DNA of 64,000 nucleotides. Origin: Branchiostoma floridae. Taxonomy: Eukaryota; Chordata; Leptocardii; Amphioxiformes; Branchiostomatidae. Below are positions 1 to 11,646 of the stretch, in pieces (the stretch's first letter is position 1; the number at the start of each line of letters is the position of its first letter). Both the position numbers and the translations under genes were made by a program. Below the pieces are notes generated by a model. The model did no database searches. It saw only the letters and a program-made list of their open reading frames with translations, and was not told the origin of the DNA. The stretch covers positions 11,229,001 to 11,293,000 of the forward strand of contig NC_049991.1 in NCBI RefSeq assembly GCF_000003815.2, written 5' to 3'.

Positions 1-175
1 TATTCCTTTCCCGGCATAATATTCCCGGTTAAAAATCGCGAATCGAAACCCCCCCACAAAAAAAAAAATTGCCAAGCTTCCCAGAGAGGCCGGTGAAGAA
101 GGCTAGTGTGTCCTCATGTACGTCTGCTGATGTCGTCTTAAATTCACTTCCATCCCTCATTCCAGCCAGCCCCTA

Positions 176-275
176 NNNNNNNNNNNNNNNNNNNNNNNNN
201 NNNNNNNNNNNNNNNNNNNNNNNNNNNNNNNNNNNNNNNNNNNNNNNNNNNNNNNNNNNNNNNNNNNNNNNNNNN
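176..275. other. Assembly gap, 100 N
   Basis: A run of exactly 100 N, the usual placeholder for a gap of unknown size. No gene can be read on either side of it (1-520). Nothing else is visible in the first half kilobase apart from a C-run and an A-run near 50-68. Confidence 0.95.
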
Positions 276-529
276 TACAAAATGGGCGCATTTCACCTTC
301 CAAATCGAAGAAAACTACTCCCCGCAGCTTTCTAGTCTCCTGGCTTGTCTGCCTGGCGCCGAGACTCGCAGACGGTCATGACAACACGGAGGGTTTGAAC
401 TTGAAGGAATTATAGAAGAACGTTTGTCTTTGTTTGAAGAATTGTGTCGTAGGATTTGCCAGTCTGAAGGTTACGTTGATTGCCAGTTTTCTAACAAGGG
501 TATTACGGTATAAGTGACATAGGATATTA

Positions 530-636
530 GTCTGGTATCCTGCCGTGGCGTATTATAGGCCCGAGTCTCTTGTGTCCTCTCCGCAAATACGAGCAAAAGA
601 GACTCGGGAGCTATAATACGGCTGGATACCAGGATA
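530..636. repeat. Short foldback element (left hairpin)
   Basis: The arm at about 530-571 (CTGGTATCC..GTATTATAG..CCCGAGTCTCTT) pairs with the arm at about 596-636 (AAGAGACTCGGG..CTATAATACGGC..GGATACCAG). The loop is about 24 bases. It has no coding potential beyond chance open frames. It overlaps the left arm of the larger foldback that follows, so the two may be parts of one composite element. Confidence 0.6.
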
Positions 637-984
637 TTGGAGTTTCCTTTCCACAACCAGTACACTTTCCTGCAGACAAAACCGTGTCATTTTCCCCTGT
701 TGGAGTTCGATGACGCAGGTAAATCTCTGCGTAGGACAGAAAACCTGTCTCTCATCTGCTTACGTTTCGATGTCTCTCAGACACCTTCCTCAGATCTGGA
801 GTTCTGCTTCTCGCCGCTATATGTAGCCGATGAGGATGGCCCTTTTTTGGGACAAGAACACAATACACGAAGTGTCGAGAAGCAGAACTCCAGTAACAAG
901 CTTAGAGGAAGATGTCTGAGAGACATTGAAACGTAAGCTGGTAAGAGACAGTACTGGTTGTGTAAAAGAAAACTCCAATATCCT
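631..984. repeat. Large foldback/MITE-like inverted repeat
   Basis: The outer arms AGGATATTGGAGTTT (631) and AACTCCAATATCCT (to 984) are inverted copies. Pairing continues inward through ACAACCAGTAC, the GTTTCRATGTCTCTCAGACA segment and the GGAGTTCTGCTTCTCG segment. The element is a near-palindrome of about 354 bp. An open frame across 637-936 is a by-product of the palindrome, not a gene. Confidence 0.65.
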
Positions 985-1208
985 GTGTTCTACTAACCTA
1001 ATGAAATTATTTTAGAGCCTATAGGCAACACAATGATGGAAAGATGATCCTTGCCTTTTTCTTAACCTCAATGTAACGTGGCCCGCAGGCCGATTTGAGA
1101 TTTTATAATTGACAGGATTGGAGTGAATAGAATGTTGGTTCTAAGATAGTTGAACTAAAAATCAAGAAGACTAAATCCAAAGAATACAACAACAACCATT
1201 CGTAACTT

Positions 1209-1214
1209 TTTATT
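1209..1214 (-). terminator. Candidate poly(A) signal of the cysteine-rich gene
   Basis: AATAAA on the minus strand, about 0.8 kb downstream of the stop codon at 2007. It is the nearest canonical hexamer I noticed on that strand. Its use is inference. Confidence 0.3.
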
Positions 1215-2006
1215 TTCCGACATTTCCATGATTTTTACAAGGATTCGGATCACTCTTTATGTACAAAACATTCTTGGCGTGCAGTTCATCAGCTCTCCGC
1301 TAGGACGCAACCCTGACCCAACGTTGGTAGGAAGGATGACTGAACCAGGCACACATGTGCCCTTCACATCTGGGATCTCTTTTCTCCGTCACTTGTTTTT
1401 CTACATCAAGTTCAAGGACTTGCACTATCCAAAACATATCCTGGGGCTTCAGTATTCACAATATAAACAGGGAAACTCCCGTGCTCCTGGCTTACAGCCG
1501 TGATGGATGTGCAACAAGAATTTGGCTAATCAACTAAAACACATACCCCCTGTGACGGTAATATACATTGCTGATGTACACAGCACTGGATGTCACAATA
1601 AATACACATTAGTGCAAGGTTATCCATGGCCGGCAGTGTTGGTTAGCTTTTCAATGGCCCTACACGTGAGTCTTGCAAGTTGTCAATGCCACTGTGGCTG
1701 CTGAAATGTGTTACATGAAGGAGGTCCTCACTACAACCTTTTAAGTATTATCTTTGAAGAACAAATCTCCTGCGTTTGGACGCTGAGGGCTTTATGTCTT
1801 GGTATGCAATCAAACAACAGATCTGAACAATCTTTGATTTGATACATGTCTACAGCAAGCTGGTACCCATATGGTCAAACATAACATACAGGTCTGTTAA
1901 CAATGCAATATACAAAGCCATAACTGAGTCGTTTGCACCTGAGTTCGTAGGTAATCTTTTTCACAAAGGAATGTATGGTAAAAGCAAAGTTCTGAGACCA
2001 GGTGTT

Positions 2007-4251
2007 CTACTCTCTGTTGAGACGCATGGATCTCCCGCTGGGTTTCTCGCCCCTGAGAGCTCGGCGGCACTGCCTCTGTTGCTTACGGGTAGGAAGGTCC
2101 CGGCACCGGTCCACTTTCTTCATGTAGTGCGTCTGGACCTGGCAACATTTCATAAACATGGACGACGTGTCCTTCAGCGGAGCACACTTTTCCACCCTCC
2201 GCATTAGGCCCTTCTGGTTCCGCTTGCCTGCGGGCTCGGGCCCGTGGAACTTCATCTTCTTCTTGTGCGCGCCGTTATTCTTCTTGGCCACCTGGTGGAC
2301 GTCCACGGAGCAGGACAGCTGTTTCAGAGCGACGCGCTTGCCGATGGAACAGCACTTGCTGGGAGTGAAGCTACGTTGTCGGGGCTTCGGCTTTTCTATC
2401 ACCTCCACCTCCATGTACGGCTGCACCTCTTCCTTCTGTCCGCTAGATGGCGCTACCTCTACAGGCTTCCCCACCGGCACTTTGGCTGTGGATGAGAAAC
2501 GAGAAATATGTTGGTACAGACAAGTCTGGAACACAACTGTCAACGGCTGCTTACACCTCCGAGTGGACTGCTCTAAGCTGACACGGAAGACTGGTGGACA
2601 TGTGCCCTGATGGCATTCAGGGGTTACTGTCCACAGGGAAACGTTACCAACAACTTAATTTGAAGAATTCTTACATCATTCTTTGGCAATCGCTATACTG
2701 ATAGATTAGTCCACTTGAAATCTTGAAGTTAGTTAACATTACGTCATTGAAAGTAAAACAATCTGTTCCCGATTTGTAGAGTTTGTTCTGTGTTTTTGTC
2801 TTTACACAGTTAAGAAGGAAGTATCAGCCTTTCACTTCCCACGTTTCCCGTTTTGTTCTCAGTTTCCATCCAGCTATTCCTACATAGCTGTCCCACCTGG
2901 GTCGATATGACTATTGTCCCCGCGCGCGGGAAGCCTGACACCGGCCTCACCTGTACAACTGTACAGCCCCACCCTCGGGTATCACCTTACACACGGGGTC
3001 ACTGAACTCCACGGCCGTAATGTAGGTTGATCAGTGCGCACTTCGCAAACATTCCTGTGCTCGCAAACTTGATGTTTGGAGGATTACAGTGATATATAGT
3101 GGTGACATCAAACTTCGATTAAGAGTCCAGCTCATTTGTACATCACCAATCAGTAGAACAAACAAACTCGGAGGTTAATCCGTGCCTATGCTGCTGTCTG
3201 GCACTGTGGTGTAAAAATGTTCCCCAGGAAATTAAATCACAACTTTGTTTTTCCTGCCTGGAATGACAAGATTCTTCGGAAATTCCATGTATTGACCTCA
3301 CGTCGCCGACATATGGCGCCTGACTACCGTGCGTCCCCCGACCTGTTTCCCTGCCGAGTGAGGTGTTTACGGAGGATTTCCCGCTCTAGGTGGACACGCT
3401 AGGCGTGGCAGTGCTTTGTCAAGAAAACAACGGTTGTTTTTTTACGCCCAATGCGTACTGCAACTGGATTGCAAATGTGTATTATAAAATCAATTTTCGG
3501 AAGTTAGGTTGTGTGCCAAATACACATATTTTCCGCATCAATATAAAAAGAGCACCCCATCACAGTCGTCCAAAACAGGATCTCATTGGACAGGCACCTC
3601 GACCTTCCGTATGTTATTCATTCTGGCTGCCCTTCTGTATGACTCAAGGCAGTCCTGCATGCCGCTTTGTCCAGTGTTCAGTCAGTCGATATCTTCACTA
3701 AGCCGACCTTTTTGCACACAATTGTCTGTCCCGAATAACGCCGGACTACTCATGACTGGCACAATCGCCAAACCACAAGATAAACACCGACCACTGCCAC
3801 CCTCAGACACGCGCCCACAACCGGTAACCGCATCTAAACTTTAATAGGGGTCAACTTTGAGGCAAATAAATCATCAGTCCCTAAGCTAAGGTCTAAATGA
3901 GTATGGTCACGAAGAAAGACTCCCATATCTCTAAATAATTTTACCCAGCGCCGGCCCTGTGACCTTGAATGTTGTCCCACTGATTTTAAAGAGGGAAACG
4001 ACGATCTGCCGGGCGGTGAAGAGAGAACGATCGGCCAATGTACCAATTTTCCTACATTTGGGGCACCACTCTACCTGCATTCTTCTCATCACAACAGTTC
4101 CATGGCGACGCCCTCCAGTACTAAGTAGATGATATTTTCCACTGCTCAAAACACACCATTGCCTTCCGATCCAGGAAAAAATATGTCTGGACTCACCTGT
4201 ATAGGACGCCACCGCCAGGCCCAGGGTAAACAACAGCTGGAAGGTTCTCAT
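2007..4251 (-). CDS. Small secreted cysteine-rich, fibulin/anaphylatoxin-like protein (2 exons)
   Basis: The model has two coding exons, 4197-4251 and 2007-2485 (minus strand), joined in phase 1 to give 177 residues. Exon 1 encodes a signal peptide (MRTFQLLFTLGLAVASYT) and ends at a consensus donor, CAG|GTGAGT. Exon 2 follows a strong pyrimidine-rich acceptor ending TCATCCACAG. The mature chain has an acidic/Pro-rich stretch to about residue 60. The first CC-x12-C motif is at Cys63, 64 and 77. A lysine/arginine-rich spacer (about 85-118) follows, then Cys119. F129 sits just before the second CC-x12-C at Cys132, 133 and 146. A last Cys is at 158. The CC-x12-C spacing and the C..F..CC arrangement resemble the anaphylatoxin-like modules at the N-terminus of fibulin-1; that family link is inference from cysteine spacing only. 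No EGF modules follow. The tail is very basic with several dibasic sites, so a processed peptide precursor is an alternative. Exon structure is fairly certain; function is not. Confidence 0.75.
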
Positions 4252-4391
4252 TTCTATGGACTACAGCCCGTCGGTTCTCTGTGAAGAAACGGCGCAAATA
4301 ACACACACACAGGCGGTAGTTCCTTCGATGTATCGCCGCTAACCTCCTTGCACGCTCACCGCAAATGTAACTGTAGTTGTTTTTCAGCCGG

Positions 4392-4399
4392 CTTTTATA
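4392..4399 (-). promoter_or_regulatory. TATA box of the cysteine-rich gene
   Basis: TATAAAAG on the minus strand, about 140 bases upstream of the start codon at 4251. A transcript beginning some 30 bases downstream would have a 5' UTR of roughly 110 bases. Motif and position fit a focused promoter of a highly expressed secreted product. Confidence 0.6.
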
Positions 4400-6120
4400 C
4401 AGCACGCTGTTATTTATGACGCTCTCGCTTGCATATTCAGTAGGCATGTCGGATTTCCAACACGTCAATCACGGTAGCACCACGGACCGCTCCACCAATG
4501 GGGACGCCCCATGGACGATTACTCGTATTTACCAAAATAACAAGGAAAGTGTCCGAAGAGTCAGAGAAGCCAACACGTGAGACTACTTGGCGCCGAGACA
4601 ACAATCTTGTTTTTCTGCCAAGGGGAGGGACTTTGCTGGAGAGAGGGCGGGAACGCACGGGGAAAACGTTGTTGTGGTCACCTTACACTGTGCCGTACGC
4701 GTGCCGCCCACCCCTCGATATCCATCCGTCAACGCTTAAGTGTTACCCTGCGCTAGGTACACTAGGTATAAGGTATACTCTATTAAACTCCAGAGGAGCT
4801 ACTGAAATCAGCGCTAGCTCCCTCCCAAACATGCAAGATGTAGGAACACTTCCTGACACGTCCAATTATTCATCCTTTGCCCAGGCTCTGTTAGTGCGTC
4901 CGTGTGTCCGTTAGTCATATGGCAATGGCATCTGTTGCCGGGTTTACATTTACAGCACAGGCATATGATGTGGAACTAACGAACTGTGCAGATATCGAAG
5001 CGGCTAAACGTAGAATGAGGGAAACGTTTGTTTATTAAGGGACAACATTATTCTCAGGAAGTCTCAATAATGGATCTCTTCATGATTGAAAGTTGGTAGT
5101 AATGTATCATGACATAAAACTCTATTGCTAATCACTGATCCCAGTGATATCAGTGTACCATGCAAAATTGAAATGTTCTTTAGAGGAAACCGACTATCAT
5201 TTGCATTGAAGGTATCAACATGCACATTTGGAAATATCATAGTGTACATTATACCATTGGTCACAGGTGTATGGCGTACAAAAAAACTGCCCATTGCGGT
5301 ACATGTACACTAGTAGGTAATCATGGTGCGCCCTGTTTATTGTTCCTACCGACACTCCTGGCGTGCATGGCTGTTTGAGTCTTCTTTCACGCCACATTAA
5401 TGCAGGCCGGGCAGTAGTGTCAGTCACTGACCGGTGACCTGTCTCACCTGGGGTCTGACAGGCGGGCACGTGCGCCGGGGGTGACACAAGCCCGGGGCAC
5501 GCCTGCTCACAATAACCACCGCGCCAACACGGGGTGATTGACAGGTACAGGTCTGTCCTGAGAGGGCTGGGCGGATTGGGTGATCTGTCCCGTGTCTGGG
5601 GAGTCTGGGGTCTGAGACTCTGACTACTGTATTACACATAGACCTCCGCATGGAGGAAGCTGTGGTGATATCACAATTATTCCTTCATTGAGATGTGAAA
5701 AGTTGTACAGGTCTGATAGGCAGCACTTAGGCGGTAACACCTGCAAAACAGAAACTGTGGTTAACGTAAGCAGCGATTCAACCTACCCTGGGCTCATGCA
5801 ACTTGATACTGAAAACAAAGTAAATTGAGAGGTGCTAAATGCTCGGCTTTCTCGGTGCACTGCCCTGTACGCTGTCTTATCCCAGACGTGCCGACAGTCA
5901 CGTCTTGAGGACGAAGACAGTTTCTGAGAAGACAGTAGACAGTGTATCTCTGTCAGAAACCACCCAATGTGATGATAAGGAACAGCAGAAGCCATCTACG
6001 CGCGAGTCCAGGAGTCAGGTACCACCCTGTCCTTGTACATATGTTGGGAATGTGCTTCGACATTGGCAAATTTCCCACGACAAATCTTCATCAAAACAAG
6101 AACCTTGATCAGTCGTTCAT

Positions 6121-6241
6121 CTCCAAGCAGATCTGTCGGTGGCAAGGCAGTATCCAAGGGCCGACCTGTATCCATCAGCACACAGGCCACCGGCTTGATA
6201 CAAGTTGGATACTGCCTTGCCACCGATAAATCCGTCTGGAG
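6121..6241. mobile_element. Palindromic MITE, CTCCA-TIR family, copy 1
   Basis: The left end CTCCAAGCAGATCTGTC and right end reading inward CTCCAGACGGATTTATC are terminal inverted repeats. They continue into a perfect 21-base inverted pair (CGGTGGCAAGGCAGTATCCA core). The ends match elements at 41081, 47007 and 58011. I see no target-site duplication at this copy. Confidence 0.6.
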
Positions 6242-6936
6242 TTACCAGTTTTGAGATATTACACAAGGATGAATGGCATAGCAAATAATGTTATTGAAAG
6301 CTCTACAGGACGTTGACACAAGCATAGAATATCAACTTCCCTACATCGCATACAACCGAACTCGATATACATGTACTATTGAAAATGCGGAGGTATACTG
6401 AATAGAGGAAGGTATAGAATAGATGACATATGCTGACAAGGAGAACTTGGGTCTTTAGGTCAGATCAAAATCACGACCCTTCACCCATATCTGCTCGGAG
6501 ACTGACAGTTATGGCCCAAGTAAGCACTAGACACCTATATGTAGACAGTGGAGCTCGAAAACAACATATCGTGTTCTTGTCCAGCCGTGCTCTGTTACAC
6601 GACATGTCAGCAACTTTATGACCATGTGGACATAACTTGTCCGTGGTCATGACATAAGTCCATACTTTACTGACATCTGATAGGATAGGCCAAACGCTGG
6701 TCAAGCAGGTCATGGAAACTGACAAAGGTTTTATTACTACCAAAAAAATGGAACAACCGTTACACCACGGCTACAGCAAGACTGTCTAAGGGACAGTGAC
6801 TTTATTTTCTTCGACCCAGTACACACAGACAGAGAATTCTGGTGTTCTCATGATTATGTCAGTGATGATCTTCAATATTAATCTGTGACAACAGGAGACG
6901 TATGTCGTGAAATAGATTTGTAGAAGTTGATTTCTC

Positions 6937-7046
6937 TCACTCACTCACTCACTCACTCACTCACTCACTCACTCACTCACTCACTCACTCACTCACTCAC
7001 TCACTCAATTACTCACTCACTCACTCACTCACTCACTCACTCACTC
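6937..7046. repeat. (TCAC)n microsatellite
   Basis: More than 25 nearly uninterrupted copies of the tetranucleotide TCAC, with a small interruption near 7007. There is no spacer structure, so it is not a CRISPR array. Confidence 0.95.
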
Positions 7047-10000
7047 ACGCTTCTCATCCTAACTATATGCATGTGTGGTTGATCAGCGTTCGAAGTACCC
7101 CCCCCCCCTTCACCTGTAACCTACCTGAGTGACCTGTTATGTTCTACTCAGCTCCCTTGTCGCACGTCACAGGTATGTTTTCCATGGTTAGATTTGCTTT
7201 CAGAGTTTGCATTCCTGCGTACAAGTCTCGACCACTTAACCGCTCCAAAAATATTTGTTATAGAAACTGGAGAAGGGTGATGTAATGTTTGTTCACAATC
7301 CCGCATTTTTTGAGTCAGTGATGATGAATAAAGACCGCTGGTGCTTATTTCTAAAAGGATTGATGAAAGGACACTTGGCAAAATTCACACACATTATGTA
7401 CACGACTGTGCAATAATATCCTGATTAAGGTGCTGATTTTCGTTTGCAATGTCGCGCTATGAAAACACGCCACAATAGAAATGGTGACGTTGGATCCTAT
7501 AGAAATGCCCAGCCTTGTTTTCGATCGCTGCATAGAGTACCCGGCTGAAATGACGTCACACGACGACAGCACAATCGACCAAGGTCAAACACCTGTTTAC
7601 CTGGCACGGTCATAAATCTATTCCTAGGTCCGTCAGTGAACGGTCAGTGCTTTTCTGTAAAGAGGACAAGGAGGGAAGTATGTCGACCTTTGGAATTTAT
7701 TTACAGACATATGACTAGTGTAACAAAAAAAAGAGTAATATTGAACTTGAAATATGGAAATATTCGAAGGGTTTCTAGGCTACGTTCATTTATAGGATGA
7801 CGAGTTTTTCAAGATCCTTGTTACTGCCTTGTGACACACATAGAGCAGCACGTTCCCTCGAGTTTTCAGTTGCAGGGTACATTTTTACAGGGGTGTGTGC
7901 CCTTCAAGGTACCTCCTCGAACACGGGGTCCACATTTCACGTTCCTTCCGAAAGACGGTGCAGCCCAGATAGATGCTCTATCCAGTATTGAACCGGAGTC
8001 TCCCAGTTACCTAGTAATTGAAAGCAGAGGTTCAATTGCATGTTAAGCAACTACCTGTTGAGTTAGAATAACATGATCATGATGTTCCTTACGACGACTC
8101 TACTTTCACGGTAGAATCCCGGTCAACTAAAGGTCATCAGCCTTCCCATAAACAGCAGTGTTTACCTGCAGGTGAAAGGTTACCTGTTTTCTATTCAAGA
8201 GCGGAAGAAGCCGATGTCAGGGTGTGGGCCACCTTTGTCGAGCTGTCTTCCTTTTCCAGGTCAACAACTCAGGAGAGCCGCTCTCATGTGTAAACAGCAA
8301 TGTTTGTCACCTAATATCGACCCCCTTCGGTCAGGATGTTCGTAGTATGAGAGATGCTTGTTGTTAACTATGCTTGTACAGCCGCACATTTCATCTTCAA
8401 CATGCCCGATGAGGGGACTGACTAACGTGTGGGGGGCGGAAGCACTGGTGCTGAGGAGGCGGTCTATGAAGGGCATCCTCATCAATTTCACCTGGTTTGC
8501 TTCATCCTTGTGTGACAATAGCTGATCATCAGCTCCACTGACGTTTAATGTTTCCCATAATATTTACATAACTTTGTATTCATTTTAGTTAAGTCTAATA
8601 CATACTACTTTTATACATAGACATTTCTTAATAGAACTTGTGACTGAAAGTAATTAAAGCGCAACGCATGTTTTCAATAGATTAGTTGAAGATTATGTTA
8701 CACAACCCGCATGTTTTCTACTAATAGTTGTTTACGTTTTCGACAGAATTTGGACGCGATCCAAAGCTAAGGTAACGCCACTGTGTTCGTCACGACACAT
8801 GCATAACAACACGCACCGGTTTTCACTGGCCTCAAACACTCCATCTCCGAGGCAAAAGAGAAAGACGGTGAAAGATCAACTTTCCGAAACAACATGTTTA
8901 CGACCTTCCTACAGCAACACGCCACTTTTTGTTGATTTTAACCGTGGAAGTCAAACAATCGCAAGTCTTTCGACCTACTCGCCTCGCACCCCCAATTCAC
9001 ACAACCTTGAATGGTCAATCATGTTTGGTCTGATCGCAACGGATGAACTCATTGGATTCGGCTTCTTTCCCGAATGTCTCTATGAATACTAGCTCCCAAT
9101 TATGAGGTTTGTATTGGTTAGCTTTATTACCCAATTCATAAACTATGATAAATATGCAAAATCCATATTAGAAAGGAGCAATTTGGAAATTGTTTGCACT
9201 TCCAAAGTTTATAGTTATTATACGTCCACGCACAAAAACTTGAACAGGCGTGTCGTGTCATAACAGGGCAGATGGTTGTTGAGGGAAAGCGTACTCGACA
9301 TTTCAGCGTACTTCCGACATCTGCTAACCCACAGGAAGCAAGGTCATCGTGCAGTGGTCGTGGCTCCATCACAAAAAGAACACGACCTTTCACCCAGGTC
9401 CTTAGCATTTCTACGCAAGGCAAACGGTCGTTTACGCAATCTCTGCGGTCCAGGGCTGTAACTGGCCGGTGATGTTAATCAAATTCTGCAAAGGGCACAC
9501 GTGTTTCTTAGATCAGGTGGTCGATCACATCTCTGGAACGTTTTGATAAATTTCCATCATAATTGGTGGTAACAGTTAACCTCGCCATAGTATCCGTTAC
9601 CCCGACTGTGAAACCATCACCTGATAGGTCAACCGGTTACGCCCCTAGTCGATGATCTCAAGTGTGTCGGACAGGTGCCTACAGGCATTTACTACGATTT
9701 ACAGCAAACCAATGAGGGGACAGATTTCCGTGGGATCAAAACGTAGAAACGTGTTGTATTGCTGTCCCTGACATTCACTAATTTTCAAGTTCACCAAAAT
9801 ATTTTGTCGTGTACGTTCCCACCCACTTCCTCCCACTGACACACGCAGAATGCATGTCACGGTCACGGATAATAACATATCATCACACAGTTTCACACTC
9901 CTCTAGAACAGAAACAACAAGGCCACACAGATATCAATAGACGACAATTTTCAAATCCTTGCCCTTCACCACAAGTGTGTTCCGTCTGCCAGTTGAGGTA

Positions 10001-10544
10001 CACACAATGGACACCATGTTCCTTCAGTACCGACCTCACGTGACGTCATGAACAGACCAGGAATGTGGCTCCTGTCCCAGAGTAAACTGGCTTCTTGATA
10101 ACACACCTGACCTTTGACATCCTACCACAAGGCCAGGGCTTGAATCCGAGACGTTGCTACTATCGTTCTTTGTCAACAGCTTCTCAGTACTTGGCAAGAA
10201 AACAAGGCAAACGCCAGCGAGGACACTACCTGTCCTTGATGCTGAATGAAGTAATCTGGAACAATTGACTAGAACTGGAGCCCGATATGACTTTGTGTGT
10301 CTGTGAGTTGCTGAGTATTTGAAGGACATGATCATAGCCCTTCCTGAAGTTCAAGCACAACCCTATCAACAACTGGCGTCAAGTTTCGTAGCTCTCAGTC
10401 ACGCCACCCACGTAACCAAGTCCTCCTTCATCACGGTGTCTTGCGGTCAGCAGAGATAAAACTGTCCTACAAAAGGCCATGGAAATGACAGTCATTGCTC
10501 AGCGCCTGATAGCCAACGACTACTCTTTCGGCGAAATGCATCCT

Positions 10545-10688
10545 TCAGGGAAAAGAAAAAGAAAGGACGGAAGGAAGTGAAGGATGAAAAATAATGACAG
10601 AAAGTAAAAAAAAAGACAGACAGAAATAAAAAGAAATGAAGGAAGGGAAAAAGAAAAAAGAAAGGAAGAAAGAAAGAAAGAAAGAAAT
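10545..10688. repeat. Purine-rich GAAA/GGAA tract
   Basis: An almost pure A/G stretch of about 140 bases, ending in (GAAA)n. On the minus strand it yields a phenylalanine-rich open frame that is an artefact of composition. Confidence 0.85.
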
Positions 10689-11390
10689 CTGGTGTTATCC
10701 TCAGCCTGACGGTCCAGAGAACGACCCCTTGACGACCCTTTGCTTCATGACAACACACCACTAGCCTATATCCTCAAGCCTCTTGATGATCAGTTTTTCC
10801 CACGGACATGTTAGCTTCCCACCCACACAGGAAGTGAAGTTCAACACCATGTCCTAATTCAGGCACGTTATTCCCACAGTGGTAGAAATACCGTCCTGCG
10901 GGTGGCCAAGGTTCCCAAGTAAACATGGACCTTTTGTGCCGGGGCGCATGTCGGGTAGCAACCAGATGTACAAACCCAAAAATAACATGTCCCCACAACA
11001 GGTGTAGGTGACAGGTGTCACCTAAAATACACGACCCGGGAACATTGTCCAACAATCAGAGTTACGTCATGAGGGACACGGAATACCCTAATGGAAGAAT
11101 CGAGCTAACCTTCTGTTACAAACATAGAAACTGTCTCCACAATAGGAATGACCTTAGAGGGATGAGTCACGACAAGTGTAAGAAAAACGACCAAAAATGA
11201 TTCCGTTAAAAGCGATGGGGTTCAGGGGGGCGTGAGATTGGGATAACCACATTCAGCTTGTTGTCAGTCTGCGGTGTACCGTGTCACATAAAGTAGTGTT
11301 TTCCTTGAGTCGATGAAATGCGTCTCATGGAATGAGCGGAAATGCCGGTTAAAGATAGCAACCCTTTCCCACGAGATGCGAGTTTTAATG

Positions 11391-11646
11391 ATAATCGGCT
11401 AAGCCCCATAAACTTTTGAAATTGCATGATGGACTCTTACGTAAACAGTGAGGACAAAGAAAGTGTCGGTACAAAACAAAGATTTCTCAAGTCGGATGTT
11501 TCATGAAGAGAAAGCGAAACGGCCATAGTTTCTTCATATGAAACTCTTGAGATCTCTTTTTTTTTGTACCGATACTTCCTTTGTCCTTAGGGTCACGTAA
11601 GAGTCCATCCTGCAATTTCAAAAGTTTATGGGGCTTAGCCTATTAT
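11391..11646. mobile_element. 256-bp foldback MITE
   Basis: The left arm starting ATAATCGGCTAAGCCCC and the right arm ending GGGGCTTAGCCTATTAT are inverted copies. Pairing continues almost to the centre (about 11520), through AAACTTTTGAAATTGCA, GGACTCTTACGT and a CGGTACAAAA segment. Non-coding. No target-site duplication is obvious. Confidence 0.7.

Noticed and set aside
637-936. 99-codon plus-strand open frame
   Set aside because: It lies wholly inside the foldback element; its sequence is explained by the two palindromic arms.
2158-2610. 150-codon plus-strand open frame
   Set aside because: It is antisense to exon 2 of the secreted cysteine-rich gene, which has splice support.
6937-7046. 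Array-like repeat considered as CRISPR
   Set aside because: It is a plain tetranucleotide microsatellite without spacers, in a eukaryotic genome.
8799-9092. 97-codon plus-strand open frame in the gene-poor region
   Set aside because: No recognisable motif, no splice or promoter context, and composition like random sequence.
10492-10761. Phe-rich minus-strand frame resembling a membrane segment
   Set aside because: It is produced by the purine tract at 10545-10688.
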